Source: Platanthera guangdongensis (Eukaryota > Streptophyta > Magnoliopsida > Asparagales > Orchidaceae). Taken from it: a stretch of DNA of 64,000 nucleotides. The translations under genes were made by a program, and so were the position numbers. Position 1 is the first letter of the stretch. Every line of letters starts with the position of its first letter. The notes beneath the pieces were generated by a model. The model ran no database searches and was not told the origin of the DNA. It saw only the letters and a program-made list of their open reading frames with translations. The DNA lies in NCBI GenBank assembly GCA_039583875.1, contig CM077165.1, positions 76,806,757 through 76,870,756 of the forward strand, read 5' to 3'. Of this stretch, positions 34,841 through 45,443 are shown one piece after another.

Positions 34841-36682
34841 ATCCCTCTTTCAAATCTATCATCCCTAACATCATTCAATCTACTTTCATACCCCATCTTC
34901 CCTAGATGAGCCAATGCTGGATTCTCTACCTTCCCATCCATCATCATCTTCCATCCACCCTTTTATATCCACTCAGACACCTTCTGAGTTCATTCAGCTG
35001 GACCCCTCCTTCACTCCACCTCTTCTGGCAATGCTCACTCCCCTCATCAAAAACCTCATAGCAGAGGCTATTTTACCTCTTGCTTCTTTCAATCTCATCC
35101 CTTACTGTTCAAATTTTTGCCATTTCTGTCCCTCTTTCTTCAGTCAGGGGCCTGGCTCCAGTGCCTACTAAAACTAGGCAGGGGGAGATACTCCATGAAT
35201 AAGTAGCTCCAGCCCCAGTAGAAGCAGCAGAAGCAACAACAGTAGCAGCAGTAGCAGAAGCAGCAGGAGACTAAGCTATTCCTGCTGATTTGATTGATTT
35301 TGTTGAATCTGATGTGAATATGCATGAGACAGTTATAGATGAAATAAACACTGTTGGTGATTACATTATAAATTCCACAGTAAATATTTTAAGTATGTTA
35401 AAAACTTTTGATACAGTTTATTTAAACTTTCTTCCAGAAGATAGCCCTAAGCCTTCTATGGCTATAGTTCCTTATACTTCTCCAATAAGCCCCAAAGTTG
35501 CCATGCAACTCAAGGCCAGTTTTACAAATATAGAGGCTCCAGTTATTCCATCTCCACCAAGATAAGATCCTTTCATTATTTCATCTCATCCCAAAGCCAT
35601 CTCTCCTCCAACATTCAAGATGGATGATAGTCCCATTCCTGATCTAGATGAGTTTATCATGGCAGATATTGAAGAAGAAAATAAATTTGTTGCTGAAAGC
35701 ACTGTTGTACATAGTCCTCCAACTGCAGCTCCTCCTCAGGCTGAACAATTATTGATATCTGCAGAAGCTCTAAAGGAGATTAATGCTTTATATGATAATC
35801 CACAAGAATCTTCAGATGATGAAGATGATGAAGATGATTCAGATGACAGTCCTTCTGCAAAGAAGAAGAAAATCTCTAAGAAAGGAAAGCCCCTCCAGCA
35901 GCTGCTCCAAAACCAAACCCAACTCATAATACCCCATATTATATTCTTCAGAATATCACTCCTTACAAGGGCATGCCAGCTTGGATGTGGCTGTCAAAGA
36001 ATGAGTAGAAAGCAAGAAGAAAAGCAGGAGATACTCTCCTCCTCCACCTTCTCAAAGATACAGGAAAGACCCTCCTCCTCCTCCTCCACCTACTTCTAGT
36101 GCTTCGGGCACTTCTTCTCAGAGATCTACCTAATATCCAACTTATCAGAGATAATAGGGTAGATCCTCTACTCATTCTGGAAGCAGCCAGCACAGGTACT
36201 CCTCAAGCATGCAACATTAACAACATTAACATCAACAACCTCAAAAACATCTACAACAAGCTTCAGAATCTCAGAAAGCTGATAGTCCAAAGAAGCCTGA
36301 ATCTCCTCCTATTCCATTTGAGGATCCTGAAACAACTACTACTGCTAGAATGGCTAGATTTCAAGAACTGGTTGGTTTATCTATGATAAACAAGGCTAAA
36401 GCTGAAGGAAAGGATCCCTCACAGTACTCAACAATGTCAAAATATAAGAAAGAAGAATTAAACAGGTTTGCAAAAGCTAATAAGTTCTTTAATGTAGATG
36501 ATTATATGAAATTACATCCAGAGGCTGTTGTGCAAAGGGCTACATCTCTCAACATCATTGGAGATGTTGATATGACTATGACCAAAACTCAAGAAGCAAA
36601 TCCCAACAGGGAAATCAAATTCACTCAGCCTGGTGATAAAGCAAAGGAGGATAAGCAAAAGGAGATAAAGAGAAAGAAATGA
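34841..36682 (+). pseudogene. Extra ORF of copia F, part 2 (acidic and basic C-terminal half)
   Basis: Broken continuation of the same ORF in changing frames. It has a Gln/Ala-rich (CAG-repeat-like) stretch near 35215-35275, an open piece 35290-35565, and an acidic Asp/Glu run followed by KKKKISKKGKP (35620-35915), looking like a nuclear-signal-like basic patch. The final open piece 36350-36682 starts MARFQELVGLSMINKAK and ends in a Lys-rich tail at a TGA. Probably one long protein of about 900-1000 residues before decay. I recognise no enzyme motif. Confidence 0.55.
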
Positions 36683-36842
36683 GTACAAACTATTCAATTT
36701 TGCTGTATGTTTTAAAATGTTTATATCCTGTCACAAAGCTACACTGTATAAATATCAGCTGCATGTTTTCAATTTTTCTGCCAGATATATTTTCCGGCTT
36801 TGTGATTGTTTTTATTTGTGTTTGTATTAGTGACCTCACCCA

Positions 36843-36855
36843 AATAGGGGGAGAT
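36843..36855 (+). other. Polypurine tract of F
   Basis: AATAGGGGGAGAT lies immediately before the 3' LTR. Confidence 0.9.
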
Positions 36856-38562
36856 TGTTGGATCCCTAGTTTGATTTGGGCTAGGTTCACTAACTAGGAT
36901 TATTGACCCAACATGTATAATCAAGGTCATGTCTGTGTCCTAGAGTTTAGGTTATGTCCTTAGATTTAACATTGCATGGACCAGCCAACAAAAGACTCCA
37001 GAAGACTCCAGACTTGGAGAAAAATCAAGATTCAGGAAAGTGAGTTCGATGTTCGTCGAAATCAGCTCGATGAAAGTCGTGCTCAGCTCGACGAACTCAG
37101 AGACAATTCTTTGAGTTGAGCTTGATGATATTCGAGCTCAGGTCGACGATTTCTGGTATTTCAACTTCAACATTCTAAGTCCAGAATCCTTTCTCTGAAC
37201 TCCAGTCGATGAAGTTATGTTATCAGTTCGACGAACTTAGAGCACAGAATTGACAAGTTTTATCAGAAAGTAGTTAGCTGTTCTCAGGTCGACGAACTTG
37301 GTGCTCAGGTCGACGAACATGAATTATATGGTCGACAAACATGATTTCTCTGGTCGACGATCTCTGGACTCAGGTCGACAAAATCTGTTCTTTGTTCGAC
37401 AGATTCTGTGCAGATGCAGATTTGGATTTTTCCTTCTTTTGTCCTTATTCTATTGCAATAATTCCTGAATAATTAATGCTTAATATTCTTTGAATATAAC
37501 TGTTAGAAGTAGCATGATTATGGTATTCATCAGGATTATTACTTGCCACTTTTCAATAGGACAGTTGGGAAATCCATTAATGCAGATATTCAATCCAGGC
37601 GTATTTCATTCTCAAGGCCGTCAGCAATTAATGAAGAAGGAATTCAAAAATTCAAAGGAGAAATTCGACTGATCATATAAAAAAGATTTTTTCTTTTCTT
37701 CTCCTGCAACAACATATACACAAGTGAACAAGATAGTCTAGACCAGAAAGAGAATATAAGGCACACAGAGAAGATCAACAACAATCACATTCTAATCCTT
37801 CTCTGTACTGAAAACAATCTTGTTTTCACCTTGACATTGCTGAAGAAGAAGAAGAACATCCATTCAAAATCAAGAGTCTTCTTCAACCTTCACTCCAGGA
37901 TTCTTCAAGGACAACAAACTTTTATCAGTCATGAAGTTCCTGGATCTTCTCAAATCAAGGCTGAAGATAGAAGACCTACACCATGAAGCAAAGCTCCAAT
38001 CTTCCTGAACAATTCAATATCTCAGGGGGAGCTTTGACAATATCAAGATCCACTTGTCTTCTTAGTTGTTTTGAGAAAGAGAAGACAACATAAATCTCTC
38101 ACCCCCTCATTGTACAAAGGGTTCTTTAAGTCCCTTCAAAAGTTATTCCTTGTTTGCAAGTCTCCTGATCAAAAGGCTTGAGTTGGTTTTTGAGCACCTA
38201 ATCAAAAGCTCATTGGTGGCAGTCACCTGATCAAAACCTGCTAGTGGATTCCTACCAGGGTGATAGAAGAGTGGATATACATAGGTTGGGGAACCACTAT
38301 AAAAGTTCTTGTGTTGTCTAGTTACCCTCTTTCTTATTGTTCATGTTGTGGCTGTGTTAGTTTAGTCTTGCTGTTACTGTGTTAGTTTAGTCGTGTTGTG
38401 GCTGTGTTAGATTAAATTATCTTAGATTGCTCTTTTGCTTACTGTTAATATTAGTAGCTCTACTCTAATAATTTTATTAACAAGAAAAAGTTTTCAAGAT
38501 ACTCTATTCACCGCCCCCCCCCCCCCCTCTCTAGAGTATATCAGGTCTAACCCTCCCTTTCA
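36856..38562 (+). mobile_element. 3' LTR of F
   Basis: It starts TGTTGGATCCC and ends CCTCCCTTTCA, followed by the TSD ATCTT. It carries the TCGACGA array at 37040-37400, GGGGAACCACTATAAA at 38288-38303, and a long C tract in the hairpin loop (about 38511-38528). Confidence 0.95.
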
Positions 38563-38567
38563 ATCTT

Positions 38568-38620
38568 GATATAATTAACCTTAGTGTAGAGGTTTCTGAC
38601 CCCTATAAATAGGGGGAGAT
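38568..38620 (+). other. 3' UTR end and polypurine tract of copia G
   Basis: The sequence after the F TSD continues the 3' UTR of G and ends in AAATAGGGGGAGAT (38607-38620), directly followed by an LTR start. This proves that the flanks of F belong to a copia element in the same orientation. Confidence 0.8.
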
Positions 38621-38937
38621 TGTTCGATATTATATCCATAATATCCTAGATTTGTGTGAAGTCACCCTTAAACTAAGATGAATTAAGTTTGTATTTGATG
38701 CCTTTCCCTAATTGAGTGCATGCAGGTCATTATTGCTAAGTGTAGACCAATGTCAGTTTACATTGATTCACCAAACCCAGGACCATGCAATATAATCGCT
38801 CACTGTGTGATCCATGTTGTTGGCTCGCGTGTAATCTCTCTATTGGGATGCACTTCATTTTCAAGTACCACAAAATTGAAGAAAGGAAGTGTTGTTGATC
38901 CTTGATTAAAGCAGAAAAGAAAATTTTTCTTAAAAGT

Positions 38938-39535
38938 TCCGAAGTGTTTTTTTGAAAAAGAGAAAGTGTTTTCGGGAAGTCTAAGTCTATTTTTCGAGAA
39001 AGAAGAATAGTTCTCGAAAACTTCATGACTTCTCGAAAACTCTCACAAAACCTAAGTCGTATTTTTTGAAAAATGCACCGAAGATTTTTTTCGAAAAGCC
39101 CAAGTACATTTTTCGAAAGAAAATGTTCTATTCGAGAAACATAAAATCTTTTCGAAAACTTCTTCGAAATCAGTTAAAGTTATATTTTTCGAAATGTCCT
39201 GAAAATGTTTTCGAAAAACCATTTTCATTTTTAAAAAATGGAATTCTATTTTCGAAGAATAAAACTCATTTTTCGAGAAAGACAACATGTTGTCGAAAAG
39301 CCAAATCTTCTTTCGAGAAATCCGTATTCAGATCAAGGAAATTCTGCGTAAAGCCGTTTTTGAACAAGGCCATGCCGTTTTTCAAAAAGATAAGTTTTTT
39401 TTCGAAGAATTCTAGTCCTTTCGAAGAATGCATATGAAGAAAATTTCTAAGTTCTATTTCATCGAACACAGCTTCTATTTCGTCGAACGCAGCTTCTATT
39501 TCGTCGAGCGCAACTTTTGTTCGACTAAGGGTATT
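38938..39535. repeat. TTCGAA / TTCNNGAA array in LTR G (heat-shock-element-like)
   Basis: About 20 TTCGAA-type cores occur. Seven exact TTCNNGAA units lie at 38971, 38993, 39011, 39030, 39131, 39272 and 39312. TCGTCGAA variants appear near 39480-39525. The block ends about 75 bases before the TATA box. TTCNNGAA is the minimal heat-shock element recognised by plant heat-shock factors; binding here is inference. Confidence 0.85.
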
Positions 39536-39608
39536 TCAAATGATTAAGTCATACTTAATATGATTGATTATCATTCCTTAAATTATTTCAGACTGTTAGA
39601 AGAAGTTC

Positions 39609-39616
39609 TATATAAA
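39609..39616 (+). promoter_or_regulatory. TATA box of LTR G
   Basis: TATATAAA lies just downstream of the TTCGAA array, in the same order as in the D and F LTRs. Confidence 0.65.
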
Positions 39617-40320
39617 GTCTTGTCTGAAATTTCGCTAACCCTAATCTTGACAGAAGTCTGAATCGCTGTAAGCTCTAGATTAGGAAAAAGCTGCAACGCC
39701 ATCTTCATTCTTCTATGAAGATTTGTTCTCAATCCAGCGATTCAACAAAAGAAAGATTTTATAGATCACAAGATTCAAGATTCTTTATTCATTCACTTGA
39801 TCGTGTCGAATCCAAATAAATTCAGATCGTATTCTCTCAATAATTCTTCCTCAACTTCTTCACCAAGCATTCAGTTTTCAAGAAGGAAGAACTCTGTAGA
39901 TTTTAGATCTGAAGTGAAGTTGTTTATTATTATTGTGAAACATTATTTCAATTCTTGTAGGAGCCCTATCTCTGAGTTTGCAGGAAGGCTTTTCTTTCTA
40001 GTGTAGATCCCGTTTTGGGGGATCGAGTTTCTAGGAGTGTGTTTACTCCGAGTTGTAGTAGCATGGCTCCGAGGTATAGGATTGTTTAATCAGAGATATA
40101 TTGAAGTAGTCAAGGCTAGCCGGGCTGCTAGATTGGTGAGGTGGAGAGTGGACGTATCCAAGATTGGGGAACCATTATAATTCCTTGTGTCGTCTGGTTT
40201 GTTCTTGATTACTTTCTGTGTTAATCCCTCTAAATGTTTTATTCCACAAAAGACGCAAATCTCACGTTTTCACCCCCCCCCCCCCTCTAAGTGATTTTGT
40301 TAGACAACTAGATACTTTCA

Positions 40321-40901
40321 CAAACCTTTAGTGGGTTCGTGTCAGGTAATTGACGCCCACTGGTGGTTTTCATTTGAATTATTAAGTACTTTGCTAAGCT
40401 GTTAAGTTGCCCTTTTTGTTGTGTTTATACTTGCTCTCAAGGAATTCTTTATGCTATGTTGCACTGTTACGTATTTTAAAATATAAAAACCATTATTAAT
40501 ACCTCATAACCTGCCATATTTGAAAACCTAAATCACTATATTTAAATGATTTTAAAAGATTCTTTTACTATTATTATAAATCTTGAGTCTTGCATATCAT
40601 GAGTTGTCCTCCGGGGATGTTTATACTCATGTAGGATGTTTATTCAATGTAATCAAAGTATTTCCGCAGTGTATAACTATATTTTTATAGTGGACTAGTT
40701 GAGCCACTTAGTCGACGGATACGGTTTACCGTTTAACTTAAACTGGATTTTCATTAAATTACTTATAAGTCTTTCGTAAAGGTGTTCAGTTGGAGTTTTT
40801 CCTCAGCATCTGCAGTTATCCCCTACTGACATGACATTATAAAGCTCTTTTGCCCTTACTCGTATATATCCTTTAATGCAGAGAAAATGAAGGTTGTGAA
40901 G
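40321..40901 (+). other. Probable LTR remnant of element I
   Basis: About 580 bases without an ORF lie directly upstream of the PBS at 40903. By position this is the rest of the 5' LTR after insertion of G. No TG...CA partner is visible in the window, so the boundary is uncertain. Confidence 0.45.
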
Positions 40902-40902
40902 T

Positions 40903-40913
40903 TGGTATCAGAG
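40903..40913 (+). other. Primer-binding site of element I (initiator-tRNA-Met type)
   Basis: TGGTATCAGAG matches the first eleven bases of the iMet PBS and is the reference point for the order of parts in I. Confidence 0.7.
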
Positions 40914-41571
40914 GATGGTTTGTTTGACAATTGGTCGAACAACTATCTCAGGTTTGTCTTAGTCGTCTAGTTTCATTTCATACATACATCGATGTGTCAT
41001 CAGTACGTCTTGGGTGAAGCATGAACAATACACTCATAAGCATGATAAGAAGTATACAAGGCATATTATGTAGTATGGGATGCAAAATATGTGTTTTATA
41101 TGGATCCACCATAGGTAGCAACATGTGACGGTTATGTAGTATGAGATGCATAACCACCATCACATGGGTGCCCATTAGCACGTTTTACTTTTTCATTACA
41201 GGCGATATTATGTAGTATGTGATGCATAATATTTCATGTGTACGCCACTCATAACATGCATTAAGGCCTTTTTAGATTTCATAGCACAACATTCATGTCA
41301 TAACATTGCATCAGCACACGTGACAAGATAAATTTTTACATGATGGCATATGTACAGACATGGTTTTGAGTCAAAAAGAATAAAAAATTAATGCATTCTC
41401 GGTTTAGGCATAACAGTTAATAGGATGACGGTATATCATCCTAAGTTAGGCATGACATCATAATTGAAAATCCCAGAGCATGTTAGAAGCTTGAGCAAGT
41501 ACATAAGTATGTTTTGTCTGGACTATATTGTTTGGTGCTAGCGGTTGGTCTAGGTTTTGATTAGTATTCGT
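40914..41571 (+). other. Leader of element I with three ATGTAGTATG repeats
   Basis: Untranslated sequence between PBS and gag. Three copies of TTATGTAGTATGNGATGCA lie at 41065-41083, 41132-41150 and 41208-41226. No ORF is supported. Confidence 0.65.
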
Positions 41572-42690
41572 TGTTTTATTATAATGGAGCCTTATGGTCT
41601 CGCGATTAGGTCGACTCCCCAGTCGGAGAGAGAGTCTTCAACTGCACAGAGCAAAGCGGTGATCGAAAGTCTGCGACGGAGTAATGAGACCTTGCCTAGA
41701 CAGATGGTGGAGCTGCAGACGCAGATCCAAGAGTTGATATCGGTTGTGTCAGGATAGCTGCCGTGAGTGCAGGACCCAGCTTTGGGTTAGTGTGTGCCTT
41801 TTCATATTCCCCCAACTCCTCTAGTGCCCCCAGTGTTGTTGCCACAAGAGAAGACGTTTATTTTGTATTTCTAAAGACTAGGACCCCCTACTTATGATGG
41901 TAGTGCAGACTTTATTGCTTTGGTTGCTTGGATAATAGCCATCGAGGAGATGTTTGCTTACTCATGAGTTTCAGTGTACCAGAGGGAGATGTTCGGTGGG
42001 TATAAAATTAAGGGGCTTGCTAAGAGTTGGTGGTAGAGAGAGAAAGAGAACCTTAAGGATTGGTATTTGTGGGAATCCTTCAAGGAGTTGTGTTAAAGAT
42101 GTTTCTGCCATCGATTGAGAGGGACCGTTTGATGAATGATTTCTTACACCATAAGCAAAGGAAGCTTACTGTTATCGAGTACGAGGTGGAGTTCAGCAAA
42201 CTGGGTCATTTTGCACCTGACATGGTGTTTTAGAGTCAAACCGAGTTAAACGATTTGTGGGTGGTCTTAGGAATGACATCCAGCAACTAGCCAGTGCTTA
42301 TGGGTCTGAAATCTATGCTGAAATTATTGAGTCTGCTCTGAAGGTTGAGGCGATTGATAATACCAAGAATCGAGGTTAAAAAATAAGAAAAGATAAGAGG
42401 AAGACCAGTGATGGTAAGAGTTCCCAAGAATCTTTCACCGCTTCAGGGAAAAGAAGTAAAGAGATATGCAGTTTTTGTGGCCGACCAGACCATCCATTTG
42501 AAAGATGTTACCAGAGATTAGGATCTCAAAAGAAGGAGAAGGTTCATGTGATTAAGGGTGCTCCTAAAGGAGATTTGGTTTGTTCTACATGTAAGCGGAG
42601 GGTGCATGACACTGCCCATTATTGGCATAAGGACAAGACCTGCTTCCGGTGTGGGCAGAAGGGACATGTTAAGTCGATGTGCCCATAGTC
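41572..42690 (+). pseudogene. Gag of chromovirus I
   Basis: Weakly open N-terminus (ETLPRQMVELQTQIQELI, a coiled-coil-like end), then a capsid region recognisable only through frame changes: PPTYDGSADFIALVAWI (about 41890) and KGLAKSWW (about 42010). The nucleocapsid part is clearer: CSFCGRPDHPFERC (about 42470), CSTCKRRVHDTAHY (about 42580) and the CCHC knuckle CFRCGQKGHVKSMC (42641-42682). A stop follows directly. Numerous stops and indels make it old and nonfunctional. Confidence 0.75.
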
Positions 42691-43648
42691 TCAGCACCCG
42701 TTGCAACTAGTCCCACTTCAAGCTTTGCCACCACCGTAGCTTTTGGACAAGGGTAAGGGAAAACTGAATATGGTGTCATTGGAGGAAGCTCAGATGTCTT
42801 CTCAAGTTATTTCAAGTAAGATCCTAACCTAGTTACATCTTTTAGTTTGCAGTTGTAGTTCGACGTTCATTTCTTTAGTTGCGTGTGAGATTTTATAGGA
42901 AAGTTTAAGGTCAGGAATCGTTGGGCGTGTGTTCTTTTCGATTCTGGTGCTACCCACTCATTCGTGTCTAGAACTTTGTTTTGCATCACGGTTTGACCCT
43001 CGATCTTGTTGGAGACGCATTTTGTGTCAAGTTTCCCGATTCTTTTAGGATGTTTTCTAGCCATTGCTAATCTGAAGGTGATAGACTTGGAAGATTTATT
43101 TGTGATTTTGGGCATGGACTAGTTGTCCAAGTATGATGCAGTCATCCAGTGCAAGGTCAAGCGCTTGGACTTCAAGATGGAAAACAGTCAACACAGGAGT
43201 GTTTATGATTTTTCGTGCCAAGTTTCTCCGATTAATTTTGCGTTACGTGCTCGGAAGCTTGTGAATTCTGGATGTTTTGCCTGTTTGGTTTCAGTGTTGG
43301 CGACCGATAGTAGTTTGTAGCGATTTGAGGAGATTGCTGTTGTGCGTGTGTTTCCTGATGTATTCCATGATAATCTTCCTGGTCTAACACACTAGAGAGA
43401 TGTGGAGTTCATTATAGATTTGGATCCAGGTACCCATCCTATTGCTAATGGGTCGTACCGTATGACCCCGCTTGAGCTAGAGGAACTGCGTACCCAATTG
43501 GATGAGTTGCTGCATAATGGTTTTATTTGGCCGAGTTCTTCTCCTTGGGGTGCACCTGTGCTATTTTAAAAGAAAAAGGATGGACCAATGAGGCTTTGCA
43601 TCAATTAAAGAGAGTTTAATAAGGTGATCGTCAAGAATAGGTATCCCC
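42691..43648 (+). pseudogene. Protease and RT start of chromovirus I
   Basis: The protease active site VLFDSGATHSFVS lies near 42930-42970. The connection domain is open in 43123-43320. RT begins near 43340 with VFPDVFHDNLPGL, followed by [46 protein letters not shown] and a damaged KKKDGPMRLCIN. The next conserved block, NRYPL, is cut at 43648 by element J. Stops are scattered. The block order matches chromovirus-type gypsy pol. Confidence 0.85.
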
Positions 43649-45403
43649 TGGTGTAAGGATATTCGCAAAGAGAATAAAAACTGAACTAACAATCCAAAGA
43701 GTCAAGTATACCTATCGAAATATAGCTAGGGGCACAAGTGTCATATTAAAATCCGGGAACTGTATAGTTATCTTACTTACACGAAAACTATTATATTTTC
43801 AAGAGATTGTTTTAGGGTTTAAGAGAAAGCTAATTGTGATTAAGAAAAGAAATATAGCGCTAAAAAGAGAACTACTTACAGTTGAATAGAGAGCTACTAA
43901 AAGGATTACAACGAGGGGTTGAGACGATGATAAAGAATGACACTCGAACGAGAATCACCTCGGCTAATGTTGATTAAAAATGCGATAATAAACCCTAACT
44001 TAAAAATGTAAAAGAACTTGACCTTGGAGGTTCCATAAGCATGAACACGCTTCTCTCGAAGCCGTGCCCACTTGAGTTTAGGATGGTCCGACCGAACTCT
44101 CGTCCAAATCGGAGACCTAAAGCTCGCTTTACGCTGTGAACCTCACTATTGGATTTCACTCCAATCCGGGAGATTTAACGTCTGCCTCTCTCGAGGGGTG
44201 CGTGAAACTCTATTTACTCTTGAGTGTTTACTTCAAACGAAGAGCCTCTCGGCTAGCTAAGAATGAAAACAAAAATGGAAATTATATATCGATGATATAA
44301 CTCCAATCAAGAGTAATCAAGATTAAATCAAGTCTAAACCCTAAAAAGAAAAAGTAAAATTAAAGCATCAAAACTTAATCAACTCGAACCTCAGATCATC
44401 AAGATAGAGTACAAGGAGGATTAGTTAATCATGGAGAAGTGGAGGAAGAGAGTAGGGTAGAAGAACATTAAGAAAACAAAGAAAAGACACTTTTTATTAA
44501 TGTAAGAAGAGAGCTAAAACTTGAAATAAAAGATTACAAGTGCAATGAAATAAAAACTAGGCTATAATTAACATTAAGCTACTAAAGAAATTACAAAAAC
44601 TAATACAAAAAGTGTAAAATAAGCTAGGATTAAAAAGCTTAAAATGAGGAGGAGGGAGAGGAGAAGTATGAAAAACTACAAGAAAACAAAATGGCAGCAC
44701 CTCCCCTCTCACTCCAAAACTATCTCTGGACACAAGGGGGGTCTGAATTTATAGAAAGTTTGAGGGTCGGTCACGCCCCACTGTCACGCCCGGGTAGGGC
44801 ATTTCAGGTGGCGTGTCATGTACGGGGAAGACATCAGGCGCTGAATTCTGATGAAAATCATGATTTCATTTGTACGTCTGTGGACACGCTCAAGGACACA
44901 CCCGTGTAGGGTGGGCTTCTAAGTCACGTCAACCTTTAACCATTGGTCGAAAATCCGTCAAACACTGGAAATTGTGGAACATGCCCGGGGACATGCCCGT
45001 GTAGGGGGGGGCATCAGTACTGTTGATGTGTAGCGACGAGAAATCTTTAAATGCGGTAGCAGGCTTCAGGAAGAGGGTGACACGCCTAGTGCCACGCCCA
45101 GTAATATGCCCATAGAGGGCGTGTCATGGGGGCATGTCAGGGGGTTTTGCTTGGGATTTGGGCTCAGGCAGCAAACTTCCTCGGGATCGGGTTACACGCC
45201 CGAAGACACACCCAGGGAGGGCGTGTAAGGGGGCGTGTCTGGTCATTTTGGCCAAAAGCTGAGAAAACCTGCAAACATAAGAGAAACCATTAGTGGTATT
45301 AAAATATATACAAAATGAGGTCAAAATACAACTTTACAAACATGATTTCTATATTAAAAACTAGTAATTACCCTAGTAGTTTAGACTACAAAACATACTA
45401 TAA
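43649..45403 (-). mobile_element. 3' LTR of J
   Basis: It aligns with the C LTR (compare 43700-43760 with 3805-3870). The outer end is TGGTGTAAGGATATTCGC. The inner end reads ACTATAA where C has ACTATCA, one change from the canonical terminus. TATA (minus) is at 44748-44753, with the array at 44768-45240. Confidence 0.8.
44768..45240. repeat. CACGCCC/GGGCGTG array in LTR J
   Basis: About fifteen CACGCCC, GGGCGTG or CACGCCCGGG-type motifs begin about 15 bases 5' (sense) of the TATA box. The motif class is shared with C, K, L and M, but sequence between motifs differs from C. Confidence 0.8.
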
Positions 45404-45443
45404 TATTCCTCCAAGTTTAAGCTTTGCTTGTCCCCAAACAAAG
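45404..45443 (-). promoter_or_regulatory. 3' polypurine tract of J with hairpin
   Basis: Sense AAACTTGGAGGAATA precedes the LTR. The hairpin at 45422-45430 with 45435-45443 differs from C by one base, which changes a C-G pair to a U-G wobble in the sense RNA. The loop is again GGGA. Confidence 0.65.

Larger units (their letters stand above)
26144..38562 (+). mobile_element. Ty1/copia element F, full length, SIRE/Maximus-like
   Basis: A 12.4-kb plus-strand element with LTRs of 1695 and 1707 bp and a perfect TSD ATCTT (26139-26143 and 38563-38567). An iMet-type PBS, long gag, protease-integrase-RT-RNase H and a large extra ORF after pol are in order, then the PPT. The size and the extra ORF fit SIRE/Maximus. 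Many stops make it defective. Confidence 0.93.
2393..40320 (+). mobile_element. Ty1/copia element G (three pieces, heavily invaded)
   Basis: Three plus-strand pieces join into the 3' end of one copia element. Extra-ORF sequence is at 2393-3755, continues at 25656 after element C (TSD ATGGT/ACGGT) and runs to 26143. After element F (TSD ATCTT at 26139-26143 and 38563-38567) come the last 3' UTR bases, the PPT and the 3' LTR to 40320. The 5' LTR, gag and pol lie outside the window, beyond M and A. Presence of an extra ORF and an AAATAGGGGGAGAT PPT fits the SIRE/Maximus type. Confidence 0.75.
38621..40320 (+). mobile_element. 3' LTR of copia G
   Basis: 1700 bp from TGTTCGATATTATATCC to AGATACTTTCA. 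The TTCGAA/TTCNNGAA array, TATATAAA (39609-39616), GGGGAACCATTATAA (40166-40180) and a C tract near the end follow in the same order as in D and F. The right flank CAAAC (40321-40325) would be the TSD; its partner is outside the window. Confidence 0.85.
40321..43648 (+). mobile_element. Chromovirus-type Ty3/gypsy element I, 5' part
   Basis: Plus-strand gypsy remains outside G and J: LTR or leader, PBS, gag, protease and the first third of RT, in the normal order. It is cut by J at 43648 (TSD copy TCCCC at 43644-43648). The left end is interrupted by G. It is the most decayed element of the window and the outermost host in the nesting. Confidence 0.75.
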
